64,000 nt of DNA from Coprinopsis marcescibilis (Eukaryota > Basidiomycota > Agaricomycetes > Agaricales > Psathyrellaceae): positions 682,001 through 746,000 of the forward strand of contig ML210147.1 in the NCBI GenBank assembly GCA_004369085.1. The letters run 5' to 3'. Below the pieces are notes generated by a model. The model made no database searches, was not told the DNA's origin, and saw only the letters and a program-made list of their open reading frames with translations. This document shows positions 46,463 to 56,140 of this stretch, piece after piece; the first letter of the stretch is position 1; the number at the start of each line of letters is the position of its first letter. Made by a program: the position numbers and the translations under genes.

Positions 46463-47859
46463 ATGGCTCAAATCTCTATGGCTACCTGTTCTATGTCTGA
46501 CAACTGGGCACGCTTTCCTCTGGCATCCCTCCCGCTTCCCGCGCTCATATTGGGTCTTTACTACAGGGTTTCAATTCTGCCGGCCAAAGCCCATGCGAGA
46601 TCGGCTCCGCACTTGGGGGTGTATGTACTGGAGGAAGTGGGTCTCTTACTGTAACATTAGCTCTCGAGGTATACTGACCGGATTTAATGCGTATTTGAAG
46701 GCTTCATACTTCCAGAACTTCCCCCCAATAACCAGTATCAAGGACCAAACTCCACCGTCCAGAATTCGTGCAGGTGCAGCTCCGTGTATTACTCACTCCT
46801 CAGTGCATGCGCCTACTGCCAAGGAAGGAACTACATCAGGCAAGCCGTCATATTTGTTCTTGGATCTTCAGGGGCATTTCTTACCTTCAGACAGATGGTC
46901 AAGCTACAAGGCAAATTGTGATGTAGTATATGAGGGAAGGTCTGGTTCTTTGCGTTTCCTCTTGTCTGAAAGGTTTCTCATCGTTCTCGACCTCTCGATC
47001 CCTCTAGCTTTCCGCAACCCATTCCTATTGGCCTTGTTGTGCCAGGATGGGCGTATCAAGACGTCAAGGTGAATACGCCGGTCCCTTCCCTCAAATGCAA
47101 GAGATTGATGGAGGTTGCGAAAGACTAGGGATACATTCAACGCATCTCTAGTCACTTCAATAGGACAAGGTGACCATTTGATCTACGCTAATATGTGATC
47201 AATGCACTAATCTGACCCAAAAGATGGAGAAGTTACAGGTGGCCCAGACGGGGTTATCGTGGCTCCAAACAACTCCGGTGAAGGAACACAACCACTCAAC
47301 GTCCCCGCCCTAGCTGGAGGTGTAGCTGGGGGAGTTGTGTTCTTGATATTGGCGGGGATCTTACTGGCTTGCCTCATCCGCCGCCGCCGCCGCCAAAAGC
47401 AGAAGGAAGCTGAAATCACAATCGAGACGAATTTGCAATACGGGGTGGATACTTCGGCTGACTCGCCAAACGTGCGAATGACTCACCGTCCCAGTATTGG
47501 GAGCACTCAATACATGTCGGGGTCGACCATCGCTCCGTTTATTACCCATGGTCCGCCATCGCGACCCCTTAAACTATATGTGAGTGGATCTGCTTCTGTG
47601 ACAAGTCAAAGCTTAATTATGAAATGAAACGCAGAACCCTGACGACCCATCGACATGGCCGCACAACTACGATGTTGGATACCACAACACATCCCTCCCA
47701 ACGTCGGGCTCTGACCCAAATACAAGTCTTCCGTTCTCCGATACCGACCATCACGATGGGGTACTCCCATCCTATACCGGACATAGCAGCTCTACAGCGG
47801 TGACGCGTGCGAGAACTACGACCGATTACGACAACCGATACCAGAACGTAGAGATCTGA
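46463..47859 (+). CDS. Array gene G: membrane protein lacking a signal peptide
   Basis: Starts MAQISMATCSMSDNW, with no leader. Then GFNSAGQSPCEIGSALGGVC, LPPNNQYQGPNSTVQ, SCRCSSVYYSLLSACAYCQG, WSSYKANC, FPQPIPIGLVVPGWAYQDV, RDTFNASLVTSI and DGEVTGGPDG. The helix ALAGGVAGGVVFLILAGILLACLI is followed by RRRRRQK. The tail reads RPLKLY at an exon end, then NPDDPSTWPHNYD, and ends RYQNVEI. Two of its introns appear to start with GC (46508, gcacgc, at the position where the paralogues have GT; and 46840, gcaagc). Convergent with CHMP7. Confidence 0.75.
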
Positions 47860-48182
47860 GCTGTACCCGTGGATGACAATTTCTTGTTCCCAAAAAGACC
47901 CTCCATTTCCGACCCCCGATGTCTGAATACACTTGGTAGCGGAGAGCTGACGGAGATCATGGAACTTCGACATTTTTTGTCGAGGTTCGATCTGTGGTCG
48001 GCACGGTCATTCCCCGACAGGAACACAGAGGTAAGACGGAACCGGTAACTTGCGGAATGAACTGGCGATGTAAAGCTCTATCTATTGTATCAATTATTAG
48101 TATGTAGATAATAGTGAAGTAAATCGTGGTCTTCATAACTGTTTCATTATATAGGGAGCGGGACCCAATGTAGAACCGACCT
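47860..48182. other. Intergenic, convergent ends of array gene G and CHMP7
   Basis: 323 bp holding the two 3' UTRs. No distinct element. Confidence 0.4.
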
Positions 48183-49828
48183 CTACTGCCGAGCCAGCAC
48201 CGGAATCTTGCTCGATTTCCATCCAGCTTCAGTCGTTTGAGGGGTATGTTCAGGAACTCTCAGGTCAAGCAATCTTTGCTCTGCTTCTGACCTTGAGTCG
48301 TTGACTTTCACCGCGGCCATCTCCTGTACCAACGCTTCCAGTTCCTCCTCAACCTCAGCATCACTAATATTCGCGTCAACGCCGAGGGCAATGTCCCCTC
48401 CGACCTTGATTGCTTCATCCACCTCATGGGCATCCGTATTTGCTTCTGCGAGTGCTTCCATAGTCTTTTCTATGTTCTCTCGTTGAAGGGATGGGTGTGC
48501 CAGGATAGCTTTGAGCGTTGCTGTTGATGATTGATAGGACTCCATAATCTTATGAAAATGGTCAACGAAACATTTGACGGCAAAATGGGTATGGCTTACT
48601 TCTCTGTCTTCCATCGCCGCCTCCACAGTCAGCAGGGTACTTTCCAATGTAGCATGTGAATTTAGGCGCTTGTCCAGAAGCTCGTGCAATTGCTTGCGTA
48701 GTCGAAGGTGGTTGAGGGCGATTGACTTGCGTCCTTGCTTCATCGATATCGAGGCTTCCCGAGTGCAGCTTGACAGGAGGGGTAAGATATCGAAAGATCA
48801 TTCATTCGCATCCAACATACCGGTCAATCTTGTTCTGTAGGCTCTCCAACTGTTGAGCAAGGGACTCGACAACATTCTTAAGCTCCAAGACACCGCGGTC
48901 GACTGCAGTTATACTCCGTTCTTCCACATCTGCATCAGATTCTACAAATTTGATGACCTGTATACGACTCAGTATCAAGTTTTTTGGGGAAATGCAGACC
49001 ACAACTTACATCCTTGTCGTATACCACCAGACCACGGTCCCTTTCCAGATACTTGAGAAGTACCTTGAGGTCTTGCTTGTCAATTTGATCGAACGAGTCA
49101 TCGAGTACGTGTGCAAACGTCCGACTGAAGCACGGCCAAGTGTAAAGAGCATCTGCTGTGGTTGTCTCGCTATCCCGCTGAGCTTCCATGATTGCATCTG
49201 CAACCGTTTCCAACGATGGGATGAGAACGTAGTCGCCGTGCCATGCGGTGCTCTTGTTGCGTTCGCTGGTGCTGGAACCAAAGATTCCCTCGTCACCGAC
49301 AACTCCGGCGTGTTCTAGTGCCCACCACAGCGGTTTGCCGACGACATAGGACACCAAACGGACAGGGAGCGAGCTAGTGGCGTAGATTGAAGCTTTGAGG
49401 TTCATGAATTCGGTAATGGGAATGAAGGATCGCAAACTATGCAGTTCAGTCTTCGCTAGTCAAAATAGGGTTGAAGACCTTGAGTTGACGAACGTCGGGA
49501 GACAACAACTTACGAGGACTGTCCCCAAAGCCAGTGGTTTTCCGACTTTTGGTATTTTGACGCGTTCCTGGAGCGTTGAGTTGGCATGCAGAATGACTCT
49601 ACTGCCCGCAGACTCATTGCTGTCCTGTAAGCCGTAGGTTACAACGGTCTCCAGTGCGTTCTTCCACCACTCGACATTTGCCTGGAACGAAACAGGATTT
49701 GAATGCTTCTGACGAGTGAAATCTGAGTAGAGCGCTTGTAGTCGCGTCGTCGATGCCTGGTTGAACGGCGGTATCGACAGAATTCGAAGGGACGACGAGG
49801 AGGGCGTTGATGGAGTAGAGGTGGACAT
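48183..49828 (-). CDS. CHMP7: ESCRT-III protein CHMP7 (Snf7 family)
   Basis: ESCRT-III subunit acting in nuclear envelope sealing and endosomal sorting. Start MSTSTPSTPSSSSLRIL. The N-terminal half is the winged-helix-like region (LPVRLVSYVVGKPLWWAL, KDLKVLLKYLERDRGLVV) seen in CHMP7. The C-terminal half is a Snf7 domain with coiled coils (RSITAVDRGVLELKNVVESL, LNHLRLRKQLHELLDKRL) and the acidic end VEEELEALVQEMAAVKVND, where an MIM motif would sit (RLLDLRVPE). Several short introns. About 470 residues, the family's usual size. The next gene upstream on the same strand is the HSP12-like gene. Confidence 0.88.
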
Positions 49829-50026
49829 GAGTGATTCTTGTGGCACACGAGAAAGGGAGGCTGGTCAATGCACAGAATTGGTCGGGCGCGTCTGTGCCGT
49901 AGCACCTGACTAACTCTTTGATGGGAATCACTGATGAATTTATGGGGAATTATACAAGTACATTGAGGAGACTACATCATGGTATAATGTAAAGGCATTA
50001 TACACGAGAATAACTATTTATGGGGA

Positions 50027-50397
50027 TTACTTGTTATCACCAAGGCCCATGGCATTCTTGGCCTTGTCCAACATGGAATCCTATTAGCAGTCAGGTGTCA
50101 ACCAACCGCCCTTCCACAACTCGAACGGATTAGTACTGACCTGGTTCTGGTTGGAGTTGGAGCTGAACTTGTCGCCCACGGACTGGGTATTGGACTTCTG
50201 GCTGTTGGGCTGCACGGACGAGCCCATGTCGTCCATGGCGCCTTTGACGCGGTCACCAGCACTCTCAAAGGTGGACTTTTGGGAATCGGGCTAGATGGAA
50301 TCGACTAAGTCGCGCATCGACAACGAGCTAATGGTGGCCTTACCTTCATGGTGGAAGAAGCCTTGTCGGTGAAGGATTGACGACCAGTGTCAGACAT
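50027..50397 (-). CDS. HSP12: HSP9/HSP12-family stress protein
   Basis: Small hydrophilic protein of the fungal HSP9/HSP12 group, which stabilises membranes under stress. Three exons encode about 85 residues: MSDTGRQSFTDKASSTMK, then PDSQKSTFESAGDRVKGAMD continuing to a Gln/Asn/Ser-rich part, then DSMLDKAKNAMGLGDNK. The N-terminal MSDTGRQSFTDK and the repeated K-x-x-x-x-A pattern are diagnostic. It has no Cys and is strongly polar. A TATA box lies about 145 bp upstream, as expected for an inducible gene. Confidence 0.92.
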
Positions 50398-50537
50398 ATT
50401 GATAGATGGTATGGGTGGTTGTTAAAGCTAATAGAAACTCTATAAGTTGGAATCTAGATGTTGATTGCTGAGAAAGGCTTGCCTTTGAAAGAAAGTGGGG
50501 AATTGTTTGCTTGCCATATCTGTGCAATTGCAAGCTG

Positions 50538-50545
50538 CTTTTATA
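50538..50545 (-). promoter_or_regulatory. TATA box of the HSP12-like gene
   Basis: TATAAAAG on the minus strand, about 145 bp upstream of the HSP12-like start codon. No clear stress-response element (AGGGG) is seen in the same gap. Confidence 0.55.
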
Positions 50546-50674
50546 CTTGTATTTCTGGGGCTCCACTGGCGGCTGACGAGGACGGGTGGAAACAGCTACG
50601 CAATGACCGTCACAGGCTGCGGCTGGTAATGACGTCCCTATGATCGCCTGCCGCGGTTCTTGCCCAAACCAGCC

Positions 50675-52042
50675 ATGGCGCCAATCCGACTTCGTCACCC
50701 AGCAGGCGTAGCCACAATCCAAGTCCCCCTGGATGACCCAGATTACACGGTCTTAGACCTCCAGCAGGAGATCTACAAGCTTACAGATATATTGCCATCT
50801 CGCCAGACCCGTGCGTAGTACACCCGCACTCGCCATTCTTAATACTAAAATCGGCGGACTGATTCTCAGTGAGGTCGGGTTATCCGCCACGCCCATTGAC
50901 GCTCATCCCCGAGTTGTCTCTCTCTAGTCTTGACCTCAAAGGCGGAGAGCAGATTATCGTACAGGGCAATGCGGAACCATCTGTGCGTGGGGTAGCAGCC
51001 TCCCCACCCAGAGCAGTGTCGACTCGGGCCAAGCCAGACACAACTCCAACGCAACCAGCTCAACAGTCAGCTCCAGCTCCATCACCCCAGCGCAAATCGA
51101 GCGATGGTCCAGATAGTGTGGAAGTCGACGGGGGATACCTCATACACCGAGTGCGTTGCTGTCCAGTGTCCGCGTAAGCAAGTGCATCGGTTCCTAACTT
51201 GAATGTTCCGCCGCATTAGGTCGTACCAGATGACAATTCTTGCCTATTCTCATCCCTGGCCTTGATCTTTGAAGGATCGATAACGCACGCACAGAACTTG
51301 CGCAAAGGTTAGGCTTACCCGAGTTATATCCTCATCATAGATCTCATTGCCCGTTCTCAGCTGTCGTCGAAGGCATCAACGCCGACTGGGACACATGGAA
51401 CGAAGCAATCCTTGGGTAGGCAAACCCAATGGCCTTCTATGACATGTCCTCACAATCCCTCAGAATGCCACGATCTCGGTACATCGAGACGATATCCAAA
51501 ACGTCGTCTTGGGGTGGTGCCATTGAGCTCTCCATCCTGGCTAAACATTATAACACCGAAATCGCAAGTATCGATGTCGAGACTGGACGCATCGACCGCT
51601 TCTCCCCAGGCGAACAAGACGAGTCTGCCGCACCAGGAGAACGCAACCAATGCCTGGTCATTTACTCCGGAATCCACTACGACGCGATTTCATTCTCACC
51701 TATGGAAAACGCTCCCGATGAATGGCATCAGAAGCTGTTCCCTATCGTCAGTGCTGTATGCTCGGGTCTGGGAATTTTGCTCACCTTGCTTTAGAAGCCG
51801 GAAGCTACAGACCCAATCATACAAGCCGCTAAGAAGTTGGCGGATATCTTGAGATCCAAGAAGGCATTCACGAACACGGCGACCTTTGATCTTAAATGTG
51901 AAGTGAGTCGTGTTAGCATTTGAGGGCTCATATGTCCATGTTCTTATACATATTGCAGCAATGCGGTCAAGGTCTAAAAGGAGAAAAAGACGCAAGAGCG
52001 CATGCAGAACAGACTGGTCATGTTCGGTTCGGAGAGTATTGA
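50675..52042 (+). CDS. OTU1: OTU1/YOD1-type ubiquitin thioesterase
   Basis: Deubiquitinase that works with Cdc48/p97 in protein quality control. Start MAPIRLRHPAGVATIQVPL. Order: an N-terminal UBX-like domain (LDLQQEIYKLTDILPSRQT), a Pro/Ala/Ser linker, the OTU catalytic domain with VVPDDNSCLFSSL (catalytic Asp and Cys) and YSGIHYDAISF (catalytic His), and a C-terminal C2H2 finger (DLKCEQCGQGLKGEKDARAH, then HAEQTGH). This is the complete OTU1 layout. It has several introns of about 50-60 nt. Divergent from the HSP12-like gene, 277 bp apart. Confidence 0.95.
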
Positions 52043-52190
52043 GTAAAGAAACGTAATGGAAGTACATATACCATTTAGGACAGAAAATACCGTGGATGGT
52101 TGGTGCAAGCATTTAAAAAGTTGTCTGGATCAGAGTTGGCCAAATTTTGAGTGCCTCGCTGCAGCGAACAATACAAAATAAAGGTTGCAA

Positions 52191-52274
52191 TGGGGGCACC
52201 GCGGATCGAACGCGGGACCTTCAGAATACAAGAACGTCTTCAGTCTGCTGCTCTCCCAACTGAGCTATGCCCCC
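52191..52274 (-). tRNA. tRNA-Phe (GAA), with short intron
   Basis: On the minus strand an 84-nt cloverleaf: acceptor GGGGGCA/TGCCCCC, D arm GCTC...GAGC, anticodon loop CTGAAG with anticodon GAA, an 11-nt intron ACGTTCTTGTA after position 37, variable loop AGGTC, T arm CCGCG-TTCGATC-CGCGG, discriminator A. The intron TTC can pair with the anticodon, as is usual. The top pair of the anticodon stem (27-43) is G-A. A T-rich stretch (TTTATTTTG) follows for Pol III termination. Confidence 0.88.
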
Positions 52275-52361
52275 GATGTTCTGTTACGCAGGCGTTACCC
52301 TCCGGCCGCGAGGTCAAATAGGACGATGAGCAAATAAATAGTCACGGAACGACAAAAGAAA

Positions 52362-52445
52362 TGGGGGCACCGCGGATCGAACGCGGGACCTTCAGAATAC
52401 AAGAATGTCTTCAGTCTGCTGCTCTCCCAACTGAGCTATGCCCCC
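52362..52445 (-). tRNA. tRNA-Phe (GAA), second copy, with short intron
   Basis: Identical to the copy at 52191-52274 except for one base in the intron (ACATTCTTGTA). Tandem, same strand, 87 bp apart. TTTCTTTTG follows as terminator. Confidence 0.88.
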
Positions 52446-52531
52446 CGATGTTAGGGAACCGTGGCCCTCAGTCACCATTCGCCACGCCGCTGGAAACAGG
52501 TTGTGAAATCAAAGAAAGAAAGGGAGACATG

Positions 52532-54002
52532 TCAGAGAACGTTGTCTACATCCATAATTAGAGGAACGTGATCTGAGGCACCCCATATCTCATCTCGTAT
52601 CTCGCACTAAAGGTCGAATCAGGGGTCCAGTTCCTCGAGAGAATGCCAATATATAACGCACCTGTTTCACTTTATCGACAAGCCGATTGGTGAGAACGAC
52701 TGCAGGTCGTACATGCATGAGTATGCAGCCCATTGTACCTGGCGAGATACACTTACACATGTCAAGTCGCCATCCGATTCCTTTCTCCCTGCAGTTGAAA
52801 CGATAGCCCCAGTATGTGTAGTGTTGGGTCTCTGGATGAAGTTTACGCCAAACGTCCACAAATTGAGCTTTGTTCGGGTCTTCCGGAGATGCAAGTATTT
52901 GCTTGAAAGCTGTTGTCTCAATCTCCGTATAGCCAGGCTGTTTGTTCCAGGCTTTCTTTGAGTTGGTCAGATCTGTCAGGTGAGATCATGTCAGAGAGCG
53001 GGGACCCCTCTCGAGATTATATTTGAAGCGTACCGATGGCTGTTGGCGCGACGTTTAAATCACCAGTCCATATAACGGGCTTTTTCTCATCGAGCGTGCG
53101 GATGTACGGCTCAAAGTGTTTGTTCCATTCTTTCTTAGCGTCCATCGTCTGATCTTCTAGTTAAGAACACGCCTTCTGGTCGAAGAACGGCTGCTCACCT
53201 TGAGGTCTTGCCCGGCGTTGACAACATAGGTTGCCACTAGATACGTGTTCTCAAACTCAAGAGTTAAAATCCGCCCTTTAGGGTTGGGATGACCGGGCAA
53301 GTTGTTGTCGACGTTTAAGGGCTTGATTTTGGATAACACCGCTGTCCCAGCTGACCAGAGGAGGGAAGTGTGAACTACAAGGGAAATATTAGGCAGAATC
53401 AAGGGCGTACCGTATGTTTTCTTGTCAGAGATGGACCAATACTGATGCGGGTACCTTGCTTTCAAGGCCAGGTCCGCCGGTACCTCGTTGACCTGAGTGG
53501 CGAAAACTTGTGTGTTAGGTTCAATTGCGGAAAGTGGATCAACTTCATTCTACTTTTGTCTCTGTCAACACGAGAATGTCTGCATCCTCAGCCTCAATAT
53601 AATGCTTGAAGCCCTGACTTTGGTGTAAGCGGAACAGCGAGGCGTAACGGTACAGTAATTCACCTTCTTATGACTCGCGGCCCAGCCACATATGTTCCAC
53701 GTCGCAATTCGCAGCGTACCCTCTGCCCGCTTTTCAAATTGGATGGAGACGGGCAGTACCTTATTCTGTGGCTGCCCGTTGTGAGGGATGATTACTGTAC
53801 TTGACTTTTTGAGTTTCTTTGTTTGACTGGTTGCTTGAGAGCTTTCGGCATCCTCTGTGTCTGTGTCTCGTTCCTCCAGTTTGCGTTTTGATTGGGTGCG
53901 TACAGATTTAGGAGGCATTGTCGATAGGTAGATTCTTGGACTCTGGGAGTAAAAGAAGCGCGTTTGGCAAAGACGCGCTGTGTATATGAAGGAAGAGAGC
54001 AT
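52532..54002 (-). CDS. APN2: AP endonuclease, exonuclease III/APE1 family
   Basis: Cuts DNA at abasic sites in base-excision repair. The gene symbol is tentative: layout and length (about 380 residues) resemble APE1 more than the longer yeast APN2. Seen: TLRIATWNICGWAASHKK, EDADILVLTETK, YTGDL-like WTGDLNVAPTAIDL, HYTYWGYRFNCREKGIGWRLD and the C-terminal GASDHVPLIMDV. The catalytic Glu (ETK), Asp-Asn (GDLN) and Asp-His (SDH) are all present. The first ATG (54002) gives MLSSFIYTARLCQTRFFYSQ..., a leader with Arg and no acid, like a mitochondrial presequence. The second ATG (53918, MPPKSVRTQSKRKLEE) starts a basic, nuclear-like N-terminus. Confidence 0.9.
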
Positions 54003-54402
54003 CTACGCGTTGGGCGCCAGTTACCGACGTTCAAGGACACGTGAGCATCAAACGGAGGTAATATTCCACAAGGAGATAGGCTACCCTATTCGGCCACCCG
54101 AAAAGTTGAACTTGTCTTCGGCGTCAGACTCAAGACTCTGGACCTGCACACAACGGCAAGCTGGTGATTGCACCGGTTTCCTTTCTCTTACCCTTTCTTG
54201 TGCGTATCTAGACAACCTGTTCAAATCTGTAGAGCTAACAGCCAATAGGGTACTGACTCGGACTGTTTTATAGCATCTCTTATGCCTTGAAGACGCCGCT
54301 CACGACTTCTACAAACCCTCACCCTCGCTTTACCCGGTTGCCACAATTTTTCGCTAAATTATCCACTGGCCTACGAGCCATATTGCACCGACCTTCTTTT
54401 GA
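54003..54402. other. Divergent promoter, AP endonuclease and DUF7918 gene
   Basis: 400 bp, no coding signal. Should hold both promoters. Confidence 0.4.
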
Positions 54403-55651
54403 ATGCTTGATCATCGCGGATTCTCTGCGTGGATTACGGTAGACGAGCAACCTCTTCCGGAGTACCTTGTCGCCGTGGACGCCGAAACCCATCGAGTGTC
54501 GTGCTGGATTCCTGGGGAAGAAGGACAGGTGTGCCTCTATATCTCTTTGGCTTGATATGACTTATCTCATAGCATCTTATGTATGAAGACATTCAAGGTG
54601 TGGTGGCACGACCACGGCGGCAAGGTTGATACGTGTTCCTTCGTCGTCCTTGACGGATTGGTAGTCCCTGGACGTTTCCTGTTTGGTGAAGGTGTTGCTT
54701 CAAGATCTGGAATTAGAGCCTCTCATATGACGGAAAAACCATTCATATTTACAAAGGTTCCCCAGAAATGTGCGTATTTGCAGCTTGCCCCACTCGTCCG
54801 CATATTGATATTTATTTTAGCTGAGCCAGGCGAGGAAACCAACAAGGACGCCGGATCCATCGTTCTGAAAATCAAACGTATCAAGCGGACTGAAGGCAGG
54901 CCATCCAATCCTGTGCAGCAAGTGACTTCAGTGGCAGCTTCTGGAAAGAAGCCAGTGGGAGACTTGTGTATTGGGCAAGTGACGACCTTCCTGAAATAAT
55001 CGATGCTCCCTAACTTTTATTTCTCAGATTCGGTCAGGAAATGAGCACTGCTCTTCAATACCATGCTACGTGGTCTGTAGCTCCATACGACAATGATAAA
55101 TCTGGAGCCACCAAACCTTCCACCTATGTCTCGTTTGTTTTCCGATATAGATCCTCCGGTAAGGGTTTATTGTCACTCTGGATGTTAACCTCGCTTCTGA
55201 TGTTTTATATCAGAGTTCTTGGAATCTCAAGGAATTGCTTCCAACATCAAGAGGACAATCGCACCCAAAGTAGGCGATAAGCGACGAATATCTAGCGTAC
55301 CACAGCTCCAGTCCCTTGCAAACACATTGGCTACTCCGAGTCCCAGTCCGCCCAAACGACCTAGATTGACAGAACCAACTCTACTGACGGATCAAGTAAG
55401 TTGTTGGCTATCTTGATAAGATAGTATCTTGCTAATTCTAAACACAGGGTGCACTTGCCACTCGAAGGACTCCTTCGTACAACGAAGGCCGAAGGACCGC
55501 CAGTTGGAAGGCTCAGCATCCAGATAATGCTACCTATCAAGGGGTGTTTATCATTCCAAAACCTCAAAGCTACGACGGCGCTACAATCTTGAACACGTTA
55601 TTGCCCTCTTGCAACTCCAGCGATACTTCCGCCGATGACGACCTGACATGA
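54403..55651 (+). CDS. DUF7918-family protein
   Basis: A family common in basidiomycetes with no known role. Start MLDHRGFSAWITVDEQPLPE, then VDAETHRVSCWIPGEEGQ, the family's opening block. After an intron come KVWWHDHGG, CSFVVLDGLVVPGRFLFG, SRSGIRASHMTEKPFIF, and later GSIVLKIKRIKR, with the rest a Ser/Pro/Arg-rich tail (SPSPPKRPRL). Short introns throughout; about 330 residues. No catalytic signature, signal peptide or helix is seen. A beta-sandwich fold with a disordered tail is likely. Confidence 0.85.
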
Positions 55652-56140
55652 TGAAATTTCTTTCCTGGAAATAAAAGCTTCCCATATACTCGCTCTGCTT
55701 CCTCTATCTGCTTTCCTAGTAACGCTTTCGTGTCTCTCTCCCCCGCTATATCCATCGCATCCTGCTATATCTTTCCCTGCTATCGTAATGTCCGTCTGTC
55801 CTTTTGCTTTGCTTTCAAGTTGCTTTTTCCCTTGAACTCGTTTTCCCATCATAGCTTTCTTGTTCTGTATACGTATCTAACTACTAGGATGCAGGAAAAT
55901 ATCGTTTGGTATTGACAATATGAATTAATGTTATGCTTTGTTACATACATTGAAACTTTTGACTTGACTTGCATTTCTGTATACCGTGGGCAGGTTTACT
56001 AAACGCGATCACGTACGCTCACGTGGTGTGTTTGTTTGTTCGCGATTTCCCTGTGTGATGTGATGGCTAAACTTGGCTCTCTCCGTTCTTTCAATATACT
56101 CCGACAGTGACACATCCAAGTCCTTTAATCTATCCGCGCC
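55652..56140. other. Intergenic before RAP1
   Basis: 489 bp, pyrimidine-rich at its start (3' UTR of the DUF7918 gene). A CACGTG box lies at 56020-56025, about 115 bp before the RAP1 start. Confidence 0.4.

Larger units (their letters stand above)
34297..47859 (+). repeat. Tandem array of seven paralogous single-pass membrane protein genes
   Basis: Seven genes in head-to-tail order (A 34297, B 37538, C 39099, D 40865, E 42642, F 44432, G 46463; ends at 36093, 38782, 40420, 42145, 43969, 45769, 47859). They share protein blocks, intron positions and overall layout but are well diverged at the DNA level. No long identical DNA stretch, transposon or inverted copy lies between them. Gaps are 0.3-1.4 kb. 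Confidence 0.85.

Noticed and set aside
46137..47072. A 311-codon open frame on the plus strand
   Set aside because: It overlaps array gene G in another frame and runs through introns; the family blocks lie in the spliced frame, so this is chance.
34297..47859. WSC or Mid2-type wall sensors for the array
   Set aside because: The layout is similar (ectodomain, Ser/Thr stalk, one helix, short tail), but the cysteine spacing and the W-A-x-x-D-V block do not fit WSC, and Mid2 lacks such blocks.
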